From contig NC_088301.1 in assembly GCF_032854445.1 (NCBI RefSeq), positions 42,643,187 to 42,707,186 of the forward strand: a stretch of 64,000 nt of DNA, written 5' to 3'. The notes under the pieces were generated by a model that had not been told where the DNA came from, did not search any database, and was given only the letters and a program-made list of their open reading frames with translations. Positions 1 to 14,900 of the stretch are shown one piece after another (positions within the stretch are counted from its first letter, which is position 1; each line of letters starts with the position of its first letter). The position numbers and the translations under genes were made by a program. The stretch is from Liolophura sinensis. Lineage: Eukaryota > Mollusca > Polyplacophora > Chitonida > Chitonidae.

Positions 1-2577
1 ATATCAAATATACTTTTGCTCTAGTAATTTTTCCACAAAGCCATTTTGACTTCAGTCAACATTTAAAAATATAGTTTTAGCACTTATTTTTGGGCCCAGG
101 AAATTAAAATTTGTACAGCTTTATCAATGTAATTTCATGGTCAAATGTCAAAATTTTGTGAAAAGGATTTAAATTTTGCCTGAACAGAAATCATTTTATG
201 TAATCTGGCATTTTATTAGGCAAACCTGGTTATTAGTTTCATGATATGCATTTTTTTTTACGCATTGGAGCTATACAACCGTAACAGGTTTTTGATCCAT
301 TTTCAACAGGTGGCTAGAACTTCTAGCTGCATTGTGAAAATTTGCATGTAGTCAACTTTTTTGGTATAACATGAATAACAACTGTTACATGTTCAAGAGT
401 GGAACATCAGATATTGACTGCTGATTAACATGCATATATATCCTAAGTGACCTAAAATTTCGCCCACAAAAGTGCATTTTTAGAGGCAAATAAGTGTCAC
501 AAAATATTATTTTGGGTGCTGAAACTTAAAATTTTCCGATCGATCACCCCATGTTCCAAGCAAACCTCAGAACACCTTTCTAAGCTCAATACAAGATGGC
601 AAAGTTAGTCATGGACAAAATTTATTTTCTTTTAGGGTATAATGTATATCAGCTGTGACAAGCTTGCAGTTCCTGGCGTTTCGCTTACATGATGAACATG
701 CATGTGAATAAAATATGTATGTGCATATGTGAGATTGTGTATACATGTGTGACATCATTGTTGGTCTTCTTTCACATCATTCTGTTCGTACATTTGCGCT
801 TGTGGATTTCTAATTAGATCAGAGAGTACAGCATATTTATAAAACAGCATGTACATGTGATAGGCGGTATGTACATAACTGCCACTCATTGTATTATATT
901 TATCCAAAGGCTCAACTTGGCTGTCTCCATTGTTTAAATTTCACACAGAAAGCTTGAGGCTATCTTTTCAGGTGTTAAATGTAATAAAATGTCTGCTAGT
1001 CCCTTTAAAGATAACAAAAAAAAAAGTGTCTCGTTTTACAAAGGGCTTGTCTAGGTTATAAAGTATATAACTTGATATATATTACCTAGTGAACTTTATG
1101 AGATTATGTCAAAATGGATGTGTGAACTATGCAGCTTTATCTCCTCATTATTGAAGTGTGTCATTGCTGTTCATAATTTTATATATATGACTGATAAAAC
1201 TCAGTTGAATTTTGATGTGAATTAATACTGTTATAAGGCTATAAGTTGGGATTTAGGGATAGAAGTTGTCAGTGTACCCCCATCCACAAAATAATAATGT
1301 AAAAATATGTGTGATAAGTTCAATTTTCATTGAAGTGAAAATTGAAACAGATTATAAGATATATCAACTTTTAACCAGTGTTACCTGTACTTATTCCTGC
1401 TGTTAGAGTATACATTTTGTACATGTATGTGAACATGCAATACGCTGATAGTCTTAGCCTTTACACTGGCACTGGTTCACTGGCAATTACATGTGTTAGC
1501 CCCATACTTACTGCCATATTTGATTGCACTGATAACAGTTCGGTTTGGAAAATGGAATACAATGCTACTTGCTCTTTGTTAGGTGCAGATGGTGGGTGTC
1601 AAGAATAGGTAGCTCTGCTGAAAGGTCCTGTAGAGTCGGCGAGAGGGGGGGTTTTTGCTTGGTTTAGATGTCTTTCATGGTTGGCTGATTACAGAGGGGT
1701 TTGTGTGTCAGCATTCTACACTGATATTTTTGTAGTGTACAAAACTGTCTGGGAGAACTGTTAAGTCTGTTTTATACTTGAACACTCAAGGAATGTAAAG
1801 CCATTAATATAAACCTGATCAAATTATAGGGCTAAAGGAACAGATTCAAAGGAAATGTCACTTCAAGCAATGTGACCATACATGTATATGGGACACTGTA
1901 AATATGAAACAAATAAGTCTAGCAGAGCATGGAATGTATCAACATTGTTGGTGTTGCATTTAAATATTTAATAATTCTTGTCTGTAAAATTTTATAGTCT
2001 GGTTTCCTCAATATCCCATGTGTAGATCTGCAGACATCAGATTTTTAGGGTATTTCCAGCTAAACCTTAATTTTATTGTGGTAATAAAATTGTTCATGGT
2101 CGTAAACCAGTTGGAAGCTAATCATTCATCTGTTCGTAAGCAGTGACCATTTGAACAGTTATACCTGTATGTACATATGTAGGTGTCTGTATGAAATGTT
2201 TTAACTTCAGGGTCTTTATCCAAGTACAGAAGGTGTATAGCAGTGTGATGCAGAAAAATGTATATTTAGTAGGCATACAGGTCTTCACTATTGCATAACA
2301 ATCCAGCATTTGTAAAAGCAACAATTACAAATGGTTACCTCATCTGAGTAGAACATCATTTGTGCTCCAGCTATCAAAATTAAGATAAGTATTATTCCGA
2401 AAGATACCTACACATACATAGTACTTAAAATGTCTTTGAGGTGAAATTGTTGGGTATCTCAAGCATTTCACTTTCACATGTACATGTAGTCTTTGTGGAA
2501 GCCATTGGTGAAAGTTGTTTGAAGTTGATTGGTTTGTATGTAAAGATGTTCGCCATAATGTGTTTTTTTGTTTGTAG
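1..2577. other. Probable CELSR intron, no exon recognised
   Basis: No cadherin-repeat exon or other conserved coding segment could be found on either strand. The stretch is AT-rich with poly(A/T) runs. A dispersed repeat copy lies at about 447-545. The short open frame at 1378-1608 has no protein-like signature. Confidence 0.5.
447..545 (+). repeat. Dispersed repeat family 2, copy
   Basis: TGACCTAAAATTTCGCCCAC, AAGTGCATTTTTAGAGGCAA and GGTGCTGAAACTTAAA recur in nearly the same order at 5311-5400 and, inverted, at about 50525-50640. Confidence 0.55.
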
Positions 2578-2931
2578 ATGGGAAAAATGAAGTGCAGGCC
2601 ACTTGTAAATTGTACGTGCGTCTTGTCACGGCGGACATGCTGCAGAATAGTGTTACCATTCGTCTCAATAACATGACACAGACCCGCATTCCTGTCACCA
2701 CTGTTTAAGTTCTTTGTGGATGCCCTGGCCAACATTTTCCAGACGGAGGAGCGAAATATCTTCGTCATCAACATTCAGGATGATACAGATGTATCCACCC
2801 AGGTTCTTAATGTCAGTGTGTCTGTTCGCAAGTCCACTGACCATGGCAGGGATGTCTTCCACTCCCCTCAATACCTGCAGGAACAGATCTACCTGCAGCG
2901 CATTCTACTCGCCTCTCTCTCGACTCTCCAG
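2578..2931 (+). CDS. CELSR: CELSR exon: post-cadherin linker, with a one-base frame break
   Basis: This exon encodes the conserved stretch after the last cadherin repeat (CKLYVRLVTADMLQNSVTIR, then FVDALANIFQTEERNIFVIN and NVQ/IQDDTD-like sequence), which matches the region before the first EGF in all CELSR proteins. The acceptor TTTGTAG precedes 2578 and the donor CAG/GTAAGC follows 2931. The reading frame that enters the exon meets a TAA at about 2706. The homologous continuation (LFKFFVDALANIF) is in the frame one base later, so one base is extra at about 2691-2702. The exon length of 354 nt also fails to join its neighbours by exactly one base. Confidence 0.9.
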
Positions 2932-5900
2932 GTAAGCTGATGTCAATCTACAATGGCAAAAGAATCTCTGTTATTAACATGTTATTTAAAGAATCCAAAG
3001 TTTTCGTCAGTGTTTGGATCCAGGGCTTGCATCCTCTGAGGACCACCAAATAGTAATTATTAGTGCACAAAAAAAAACATTGCTGGCTGTCCAAAGGGCT
3101 AGTGGTCAGTTGGCTGTCTTAAAGCAAATTTGGCTGTGGAAATTATCTTATTTTGGTGTAGTTCATTGTAGTTATTTAATATTTACACCAGCAACAATCA
3201 ATCAATAATAACCTGGCTTTTGTATTTTTTAAGGAAATAAAGGTCAGAAATCTGTTTAGGGTTAGCGTTAATCAAATTTGGATAATCTGGAGATGTGACT
3301 TGAAGGCATGGTCATTCATTCATGTACACTCTTTGTTCCTTAGTAGAAATCAGGATTTAATTGTCAACCTAATTTTAGCATGAATAGCACAGTGAGGTCA
3401 AGGAACTACATACATGTCATATCCAGTTATATATATATACACATTGGACCAGGGTGAGCTGCTCCTACAGCATCAGTGAACATGGCAGAGACTGATGGGT
3501 TGTCAGTGACACCCTCCCTGAAGCAGCAAATACTATACATCAAATGTCTCTTGGAAAAAAAAAAGTAATCTACTTCATATATGTCTATGTGTGATATTCG
3601 CATATATAAGTGTTACCATGGCAATCAAATGTACATGTAAGTGCAGAGCAAAAAAGAAAAAAAAAAGATCTTAGAACATGGATATTTGTGTGGGAACCAA
3701 ACCATTAATCAAGGAAATTGGCCTACTGCCTGTTTGAAAGTGCTGGTGGACTTACTGTACTGGTTTAAGATATATAGGTTTATCATCTGGTTCTTTGAAA
3801 TTATTTACATTGCTAGGAAAGAAATATAATCCTGCCACTCTTGTGGCCGAGAGAATGCTGATCTTTATATGCTCATGTAACCTTTCCATGTGTACACGTC
3901 TATTTAATTGAGAGAGAAAAGTATTGCATTCACAGAAATTTTACTGTATTCATCTTTCTTCATTGTCCTTCATTATTGTGAATGAGAATGTGGATTTTTT
4001 TTATAGCCTTTATTACAGTCCTATTTCAGTACCAATAATTAGGAAGCTTCAAGTCTGTGTACATTCCAAAACATCAGCATACGTGTATGAAGAAGCAGAA
4101 ACGTGCCCTGTACTTGTTGCTTGTGTAGAATGTAAGATGTTTCTGATTGTGTGAAAACACTCTTCTCCTTCAGGTATTGCCTTTTGATGATAACATGTGT
4201 GTGAAGGAACTGTGTGCCTTCTTTGACTACTGCCAGTCAGCGCTGGTGTTTGGCCAGGCTTCGCCCTTCATCTCCTCTACCACCATGCTGTTCCGACCCA
4301 TCCACCCCAGTAACTGGTACCAGTGCCACTGCCCCGTTGGATTCACAGGTGAGTGCGATGGACAAGCCTCGCTGTGAGTTCAAATCCAGCTCATGCTGTT
4401 CGGTTTCCTCCCACCATAGGTGGCATATAGGTGGAATATTAATGAGTACAGTGTAAAACACCAATCAAATAAATAAATGGACAAACCTACAATATAAGAT
4501 AACTGCTCATCAAACATTAAAAGTGTCCAATGTTAAACAAAAAGACCTAGAATTCCTCCTGTTTTTTCAGCCTAGTTTTTGTTCAGTAATTATAAAAAAA
4601 ACTTATAAATGCTGTTGTCATGTCTCTTATTTGCATGACAGGGTGGAATTATTTTCATGCCTTGGTTATTCAGGAATGAAGAAAATATTTTTGTGCGATG
4701 TGGAAGTGAATCTGTGTTACTCCAGCCCGTGTGGTGGAAACGGAACTTGTGTGCAGAAGGAAGGTGGATATACATGCCTCTGTCAGCCAGGATTTACAGG
4801 TAATTATCTCTTGTAAAACAATTTACATACAGAAAGAAAGATTTGTTTTTTGTTTAGTTCAACCAATGCATTCAGTGATAAAACCAAACATCATTATGTT
4901 AACTCAGTCACTTGGGATGCCTTTGCCAAATTAGCAAGGAAATAGTTAATGAGCTTGACTAATGACTCTTGTTTGTGGTTGCAGGTAAAAACTGTGAAAT
5001 TGATATGAAAACCAAGAAGTATGATCGCGTAAAGTGTCCCTCCAATGTGTGCATGCCCCCGTCTTACTGTGAACCACTTATCAAAGGAGGTTTCCGCTGT
5101 GAGAAATGCCCAGAGTCCGAATTCTTCAACGAGTTCTGTCAGCTGACTGCCCGAAGCTTCCCAAGGGGATCTTACCTCACCTTTCCATCACTGAAAAGTC
5201 GGCACAGGTTCACAATTGAACTGAAGTAAGTAACAGTTACATTCACAACTGTTTGGCACAGTACAGGTGTATTTTCCTGAAGTTGTGCTGAGGATATGGG
5301 GGCATAGTAAATGACCTAAAAGTTTGCCCCCAAAGTGCATTTTTGGAAGCAAATAAACATCAGGAAATATTACTTTTGGTGCTTAAACTTACATTTTTTC
5401 AGTAGGATGATATTCTGTGTTCTGAACAGATGTCAAAATACCCCCTTTGATAAAGATCAATGGCATTTTCAGACTCCTGCAAAATGTGCAGGTTGGTGAG
5501 CATTGAAACTTTGTGCCCTCTACCATAGGTCAAGTACTGGTTGTCAGGATTCTGTGAATAGGTATGGTGGTGTCTGATGCCTCTGACAGATATGAGATCC
5601 TCGTGAAACAACATATAAACATCTCAACATTGGTATCAGCCTGCTACAAAAAGCCTTAGTATGTTTGAAATAAAGATAAGTGCACTAATAAACTTCATGC
5701 AACAAGCAGACCTGATATTTTAGTACGTGTCTGCTCAATGAAGGAAGGAACGAATAAATGAAAGGAAGCTGTATACTGTAAACTTTCAACCTTTTAGACT
5801 GTTAAAGCACTTTTTCTGTGGAGTTTATGTGTACAATTGTAAAATTGAGGCTAAAATGATTTATTAGTGTCACTTAAATTGTAAGATTCAGAAAACTGTA

Positions 5901-8900
5901 AATTATTTCTCTACATCCCATATTCCACGGAGAAAGTTTTGAAATAGTGGAGTGAGAGGCGGTTGACTAAGCCCAGTAATTGTGTCAGTGTTGATCATCT
6001 ATGATAATACAGATTTGGATGTAAAATTATTTCCAGATAGTTGGACACATAGGTGTTGTAGTACTTTACAGTCTTACATGTGTTAAAGGCCACTTGTCTT
6101 CTGCCAAGGGGAATGCTTATCAGTACCTTGGCAAAAATCAGTAGGTTGCCATGGGGACTGCGGTTTCTTTCACCATAATATTGAATGCAATTGCGATACG
6201 AAAATCTTATGTGTATGACCACCAGTAAGCCTATTTTTACATGAGAAAGTTAATATACTTACATGTACGTGCATATTAAAGTAACAAACCGTGTGTGATG
6301 GGATAACAGGCACTTGGTGCTTTCTGTACAAACTTAAGAGTTCAAAATTTAATTTCCTGAATGAAGATAAATGACTCAATCTCGGGTTAGAATTGCTCTC
6401 TGAAGAATTTTAGAAATGAGGAGGTTAAGGAATGTTCTTGACTAATGGGGATTGCTGGTGGCTCAGATGGGGGAGATTTAATGTTCTGTTCTCCTGGTGG
6501 GATTTAAGGCACTGTCCTGGATCGGTAATTTGGTGTTTTAATGGCCACAAATGGAAATTGGAGCCATGTGTGTATGAGTGAGATTGCGCAAGGAATTACA
6601 CAGTTGCATAAGACTAGGGGTTTGCCTCACTGTGAGAAGGATAAAAAAAATGATGCTAACAGAGGTCAGACGAAAACCCATAAACTACTTTCGTCTGGAC
6701 ATTTTGTTGTCATTTTGCCAATGACTCTCGTCCTCTGGAATCGCTTTGACATTAATTCCCAAAAAGCTTTTCCTAAGCTAGTTTCTATGGATACCATTGA
6801 TAGCCAGTTATTCAAACTGTTAAAATGAGCTTATTTGAAAACTGGAAGATATTTTGGTCAGATTACCCAGTACAAAATGCCTGACAGATAGCTTGAAGAT
6901 GTATTTGATGCACAATTTTTTGTAAGGTTGATAATAAAAATTGTCATTCTTTCACAGGTTTGCTACTTGGGAGAGGAATGGTCTGTTGTTTTACAATGGC
7001 CGCTACAATGAGCAACATGATTTCATTGCCTTGGAGATCGTGGACAGTCAAGTGCAGTTTTCGTTCTCTACAGGATCAAATGTGACATCAGTGAGGACCA
7101 ATCTGGAGGAAGGGACGAGTAATGGAGAGTGGCATTATGTTAGAGTAGATTATCTCAACAGGGTAAGATGTACAGCCTTACCCCACTGATTCCACAACTC
7201 TGTATTGCCAGTTTTGATCACACCTTCCTTAAAATATAACCAACAATCTTGCTTTGTGACATTTTGGATATTTAAAGTTGAGATTTTGCCTTGTATTGTC
7301 AGGCATTATTGGTTTCATTAAAATTACTATGATAGCTGGTATCATTTTATTGATGTCAGTCCATTTTTTAACGGCCTTATTGATTACTCAAGTAAACTGA
7401 AGTAAATTATAAATTTTTTTTTGGCTGGTTTTTAAGACATTGATTCATAGAAGTTTTAAAAAACATAACTGTGAACACAAATAAAAGTCTTGTTGAAAAA
7501 TCAGCATTTCAAATGATTTGATGAAATCTCTACTGAATGATGTACACTAATTGAATTCTGAGGCTTTGTAATTTAGTCATTCTGGATTTTATCCATCTCG
7601 TTCACAAATGCTGTGGCATAGCACTTAGTCTTGAACTGAGGGTTGGAGAGAGGTGTTGAGATTTAGTTGCTTGAGTGTGTACCTGTTGTTAGGCACTGTC
7701 ATGACTTAATATTGAGGAGCCTCCCAGCCTTGTGTGACTAATTCTTGCATTCATGTGTGAATTGCCAGATTGTCAGCACTGTGTGGACAGAAGAGGATTT
7801 ATGCCCGGCCATTAACAGTTAATTTACAGAAGCCAACCAACCTAAATGTTTCTCTGGCAAAAGAGCCTGTTGAGACGCTGTATTGATTTTTGAGCCGAAT
7901 GAACGGCAAGAAATTATTAATGAGCAAGATTTTACCCAAAAATGAAATAAAATCTATTAAATTATCTTCGTCATTTGATCGTGGATATTGCGAGAAAGAG
8001 TCTGCTGTGATATCTGATTGCCTTTACATGTTTTACATGTACGTAGTCCTAAGTCACAATGTGTTGCATTTTAACTAAAAATATGTGTGGCAAGTGTGCA
8101 GTGATTGTTCATAAATCCAGGATAGATTGCCATCATCGAGTTAACAGCTGGGATTTATTAGGTAGATCCCAGTTAAAAGTGAGCTTTATTGGTAGAGCTG
8201 TCTATGCCAGATAAGCACAGGGCGCTCTGGGCGACATGTCTTATCAGTGTTTTACAACTGCAGTCATAAAGTTGAGAACTGCAATAGCTGACAAAACCAT
8301 ATATGCAGGTTTTTTTTTTTTTTTAAACTTAGGTGGAGACTTGTGTAACTCGAAGAAATCTATTATATGGCCTGTGAGCAACTCCATGCTGGAAAAGGTC
8401 ATAATGATGAAATTTGTAGGAAACAGTGACACAGTGCACCGAATCTTGTTTTCCCAGTACTGGCGATCCAGTACAGTGGTTTAAGAGCATTGTAACTTTG
8501 TTTACCATCGATATGAAAATTCATCTCTGGAAATATCTTGTTAATCTTTTACTGAAATTGTTGGGAAACCCAATTATTAGTTTGTATCAGTATGTATGTT
8601 GACATGTACATTCTGTCAATTTTAACCTTTTCAACCACTAAAGCACTTATTCAGTGGAATGCATGCAAAAATTTATTATGAAAATGACGCGAAAAATGAT
8701 CACTTAAGATGCAAACTTCATAAAACCATGCAAATTATTTCTTTACATTCTATAGTTCTCTCGGAATGTTTCAGAATGCTGGTTGCAGAATTGGTTGAAA
8801 ATGATTAAAGAATTTAGGGGCCTGTCCTTTGCCTTATTATTTGTGATTGTATGTGAGCCTGTGTAAGGTGCTTCAGGAAGATTGGTCTGTGCACTAATTG

Positions 8901-11900
8901 GTAGCTCTCATAAAACAGAGTATAATTATCACCTCGGGACATGATCCTCCGTTGTGGATGGATCAGTGTTCGTGGCCATGGCACTGGAAACAATCTGTGT
9001 GGATGTATGTGCATCACCACAGTAATATCTAGGGTGTGAATTGTGTGGCATGCTATGAGGTTATTTCGCATTGGCTGTTGCCATCCACATTATTGAAGTG
9101 GTGGTTCAGTGTGTTGGAGCTCAGTTGTGCAATAAATTAGTTTTAGTTGCCATGGAAACCTCCTTTAGTTCAGCTCTCCATGTACATGTATGCAGTTTTG
9201 TACCAAGCAGTTAGGACTGCTTTTTTTTGCTGCTTTAGTGTTCTTATATGTCGTGGTGACAGTTGTGCTTTAGATGGAAAAGCATGATAACCAATCTGTG
9301 TTTTAAGCAAAGCCACTTGAAAGACAGGTACACAGTACTTCATGCGCAAAATAAGCCAGGTAGCAGGTTTGAGCCCACACCAATGCTTACGTTGATGTGC
9401 AGAATGGTACAAACAAACTAAAACACATGGCAACACCTTTACAGACTATGGTAACAGTTTGGGATTAACCACGATTCTAGGTTTCATCGGATATTTTCTC
9501 ACTTTTCAACTTGAAACTCTCCTAGAGGTGCTGCAAAAGTTCTATAAAAAGGTATGAATTTGCTGAATTGTGGGTGCCTGACAATTGTTGCAGTGTTTCA
9601 TGTTAGAGAGACGTACCATTGTTTATCCCCTCCTTCCTCCACTCGTACTGAAACAGGATGTGTCCTCTTCACTTGAAACTGCTCTGTGGCTTATTACATG
9701 CTTGATCTTGCAACTTGTCATTCTGTGATATTTATGACAGCATTTATACATTCTTATAACAATGGGAGAAATATTTTGAAGACAATTTATGGTAAGCCAT
9801 GCATTAATTGTTTTGTGAAAATATGATCAGTACTCTTGAGAGAGATGGCACATGGTATGTATTGTATGCTTTATTTCCACAGACTGCTACTTTGACAGTC
9901 GGTGAGGATTGTGACACTGAGGTGTGGATTCGTTATGGCCACAAGCTCGGCAATTACACCTGTGCAGTTAGGAAAACATTCCATTTGGAGAAAAGGTAAC
10001 AGACTTTGTTTCTGTAACATTCAGGTGGCATAAAATGTCTTGGCGATTTGTTTTGAAGTTCGGCTACTATTGCCTGCTGTTGTATAAATGATACCATTGT
10101 GTACTTTTTATTGTAAGGTAGCCATTGTCTTCAATATATTATATTATACAGGTATGTTTTGTGAATACTAATTAGATATTTCCTTTGTTTCAGGTGTAAT
10201 ATTGAAACAGAGCCGTGCCATCGACTATTGGACCTCACAGGTCCATTTCAGATAGGTGGCCTCCCGTCTGTGTCCTCAGACTTCCAGGTGAAAAACAAGC
10301 ACTTTGAGGGATGTATCAGAGACATTTACTTTGATAGAGAACTGTTGGATCTGAATACACCTGTGGCTGACAATGGGACTCAGGAAGGCTGCCCACCAAA
10401 ACGGTCTTTGTGCCAGTCCTCACCCTGCACCCATAGAGGTAAGCTCAATGTTTCTTGTGAGGGTAAATTTAAAATATTTTGTGATAACACAAATGGTTAC
10501 GTGAAATGTATTCTGAGCAAAAATTGGCGAGAAACGTTTACAGCCATTATCTCTTGTACAAATGAATGTAGTTTACAAGCTTTTTTGTATGCGTTTTCTG
10601 AATGCCTCCATGTAATTATTTATCATTATGCAGTACATGTATACAAGTCATATAAGTAGTGTGGAGAGAAGTATGCAGAAAGCACAGATACATATAACAT
10701 AGTATTAGAAAATTTGGATCTTTGGGTAAAACTTTGATATTGTAGGACAGGAATATTTCTGAGTAAGTGCCAACACTTTCCTCAAGTTATAAGTGAAACA
10801 AGTTCAAAATTTGCCTTAGCTGCGACATCCAACAAGGTCAATGTTGTGTTGCACTCATACCCCCGTGTGAAGTTCATCGCCCATATTAAAAAATAGAATG
10901 CTAATAATTTGACTGACAAATAGATGGAGTTGTAATTTAAAATGTAAATTAGATATATTCACTTATAAAATGAGTGAAATGAATACAAATGAACGCTAAC
11001 AGTTGTATGAGGCAATAATGTGCAACAAAAGCCTTCAGTAGAAAAAAAAAAAAACACGAACAGCTCACCTGCTACCCTGTCGGCAAATTAGAACTTTGTA
11101 CTTTTGATGTGACTTTTCATATGTTGTTTGGTTCAAGCTAAACTGAAACAAAGTTTACAACTAGATGTAAGTAGGTAGAACTCAGAATGGTGTTAACAAA
11201 TCAAATGAAATGCATATCATAAGATTGAAAAACACAGTCAAATTTATAGATCACCAGTGGACAGAAACTGTTATCTTTTCCTTTCTTGTGATGTGATTTT
11301 CTATATTTTGGTGTTGAACTTTACATTATGACCTTCTCCCATGTTCTGGGCATTCCGTTGATTGTGTCACACGGTCTCTTCATTAAGGTCCTGGGTACGC
11401 TTCTCTGGCTAAGTACTGTGGCTAAAGAGCATTGAGCCATCAGCCACTTTTCCACTGGGCATGACTCACATTCTTAGTTAAGGGTGTGGGAGGGGGATAT
11501 TAAGAGCATTGTGAAGTATGGCAACAAAGGCCATTAAAACATAGTTGAAGATGTATGGTGTCTTCATTATTGTTAATTTGGCACCAATCTGAGTCTTTGT
11601 AGGGAAGGGAACTTGCTGAATTACATCATATTAAATGGATTATTATAGCAGGCTTTTATGTCAAAGTCCAGTTGAGAAATCGCTTCCTTCATGTTGCCAT
11701 TGGGATGTGGGGTGAAAAGTTTGATAAAAAACGTACATCATAAAGGCTTATGTGAAATGCAAATCTTTTTGACCATCTCTCTGTTTTTTTTGTCGTTTGT
11801 AGAATTTCTAAAATTTAAAAAGTCACAAGATCAGTGTAGTGTGTGATTAAGTGAGGGAAGTATTTTTTCTCACCATATGAACTGTGAAGAATACCCATTA

Positions 11901-14900
11901 ACATATGAGATGTTATCTTGCAACTTGCTCCATGAGGTGTGGGACTGGACATGGACTGAGAGAGTCCTTTTCTATCTCCTAATCATAAATCAGTGCTCAG
12001 AGTTATATGAAGAGGGTGTCTGACTTTGTGATGGTTATGGCTTTGGGAAAAAAAAAAAAAAAACTCATCAGGGCATTATTGTTGATATGATAGGTGTGAA
12101 AATATAAACATAGTTGTTGAAGACTGTTGGCTTATGGAGCTGCAGAATTTGTAAAGCTGAGGGCCTTCATAAACTTACTGTATGTTACATGTATGTTGTT
12201 AAATTTTGTGTGAAGTGAATATTGGGCTAATTGTTTAAATTCTATTAACTGGGGTTTTGCTATGATGCATTTCTATCAGCTAACTTTTTTATTTGCTCCA
12301 TATTTCACACTCCATTAACTGCCCTTCAGCTGTTGACACACTTCAGTGATTTTCTTTTCCAGTTATTAATGTGCATTTACTCTACTGGTATCTTATCTGA
12401 ATATTTCATAAAACTTGTGTTGTAAATAAGGTGATCACAGTACCTTAACTGTCAGATATCATAGCTTGACCCAGAGATACTGGGATAACCCTGCCCTCAT
12501 TCTATTGCAGTTTGCAAATGTCAGAGAGACTAATGATAAAGATTTAATTTGAAGCTGCTGTAAATTTATGATGGGTACATGTATAGACAGTTATTGTTAA
12601 ATCTTAGATAAAACTTGCAGCAAAAGTGCAAAAATGTTCTTTGTAGTTATCACTACTTACATGATTGAGTGCAAGGTATTCTAAACATGCGTCTTGATTA
12701 GCTTATACTATTCATGTGGTGCGTGATATGTGCAATGGTGGGTCTGCAAGTGGTGGGTTCACGCAACTTTAATAATCTGAGGTAATTGTTTTAGTCTTAG
12801 TAAAGGAGAAGAAAATTTAAATACCATTGAAAAGAGTATGCTTTTCCTCGAAGGTGCATGCCATAAAAAAAATTCTAATACGTAATTCAAGTTGATAAAT
12901 TATAAATAAAGTCAGCGGCAAAATCCACTGTGGGCGACTCGATTTTGCCGAAGAACTAGTCCTGAAGTCTTATGTGTTAATAGGAGAATTGCCATTGGAA
13001 ACCGCTGAAGTGCAGTTCGTACATTTCCGGTAGAACTCTTCTTCCCTGAAGGTAGCAAACAGTACAGTTCGTTTTCTGCTTGACGGTCAGGAAACCAGAA
13101 TGTTGGACGTAGGTTCCAAGTTTACACGAACAGGCTGGCAGTTTTAACAACTCTCATTGGCCAAGGGGAAACACACCTCCACCATAAATTACAGGGTTTT
13201 AAAGATGGAGGACTTGATGGACTCATAGATTTTGGCCAGCCTTGCTGTTTTCAGGCTTTACATGTATGGTGAGAAAAAATGGCAAAATTATGCAGCAGGC
13301 ACCACCAGATAGAAAAAAAATGTGCCCTTTTCAGCCTATAGTGTCATGGTTTTAGGTTTTCTTCTCCTTTAAAAGTGAACATTTACCTGTATGTAGATGT
13401 ATTATTATGACTCATGCATTTGTAATATAGTTGTAGCTTATCAACTTATTCATCATATGTTCAGCATGGATAGGCCCTTTAGTAAATATGTAATAAACAC
13501 TTCTCTTTATATTTCTGAAGACAGCAAATAAACATTTTAGAGAGAAATTAGTTTCTAGTATCTCAGCTGTACTGAATTCTGATGCCATTTGTTTGTCAAG
13601 GATTTTAGAATGTGTTTGGATTGGTTTGGACCAAAATTAGATTTCAAAATAATCCAAATGAATTATAATTTCTCTCACATTGTGATGTGGGTAGATTTTA
13701 CATGGATGCATGTTAAATAGAGATGGCTGTACCAGTGGGGAGGGGATGGGATACAATTTGGAGAGTTAAGATGGTATACTTTGAAAGATCTCACCCTGGT
13801 ATTATATAAAATATAGTTTAGAAAATTGTGATAGCCAATATCTGTTGAGTCTTCATTTGTTACACCTGATTTGTGGTGACAAAAGAAAATACAAATGAAG
13901 TTGTCCCTTAGTTCTTGCAAAGTTTCACCCGATTACATGTGTATCTTCTTTTACCAGGTACATGCAGGGAAGGATGGGGTACCTACATCTGTGAATGTCC
14001 TCCTCGGACAGGTGGTAAAGATTGCAGCCAAGGTGAACAGAAATGCTCAAATTGAAATTCATGTTTGGCAATATCTTACGTTAGATTTGCATTTTAAAAA
14101 TTTCAACGAGATTTTCATTTTATCAATTTCACCTTTCTGTTCTTTCTGTTAGTCCTGTCATTAAATAATTCACGTGCAGAAGTAGCATTCTGTGTTGCAT
14201 GAACTGTCTCTGTAGTACTCATCAGGAACAGTTTTATGCTTAAGTATATGTACCTATATACAGTATTAATATGCAAAAATTAATGGTAAGATATATGTGA
14301 TAACTGTTCATACAGTTTCTTATTTGATCCATCAATCAAATTTTGTTGTGATTTCGTCTTCAGAAATTGAGCTGCCTTATACATTCCGTGGAGATGGCTA
14401 CATGATGTTCAAGCCGGCCAGCGAAGCAGTGCAATTTGTCTGGTACAATGGTATCGCATTCCGCACACGGGCACACAGTGGGATTCTTATGTCTGTCCAG
14501 GTTAGAAGCAGCAAGAAGATCCAACTGGAGGTACGGGAGTGCTGTTATGGTACCAATGTTTTATGTATATTAACATAAAGATACACAAAAAAATAAATTT
14601 CATTAACAGTGAATGAAATGTAGATTTTTGTATTGAAGATATGGGCATTGGTAAGTATACATGGCGAAAGTCACTTTTGAATTTGTTACTCATTTTGCCT
14701 GATTCTGTGGGTTCTTACAAAGGTGTGTTGAAGTTTGTTTGAAAGTTGTGATGATATCCTTCTGGAAAAATGTGAGATTCAGCAACAAAATGTAACATTT
14801 ACTAGCCTCCAAAATACAAGATTCTGTGTAACAATTATAGGTTATTTTGCTACAATCCTTAAATTATCTAGTGAATACTTAACTATTTGCCTGACAAACA

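Noticed and set aside
1378-1608. 76-codon frame near the window start
   Set aside because: No conserved motif and no splice-consistent link to CELSR. It looks like intronic noise.
4147-4464. Several overlapping frames over the first EGF exon
   Set aside because: Only the frame with VLPFDDNMC matches CELSR. The others run into the intron or are antisense.
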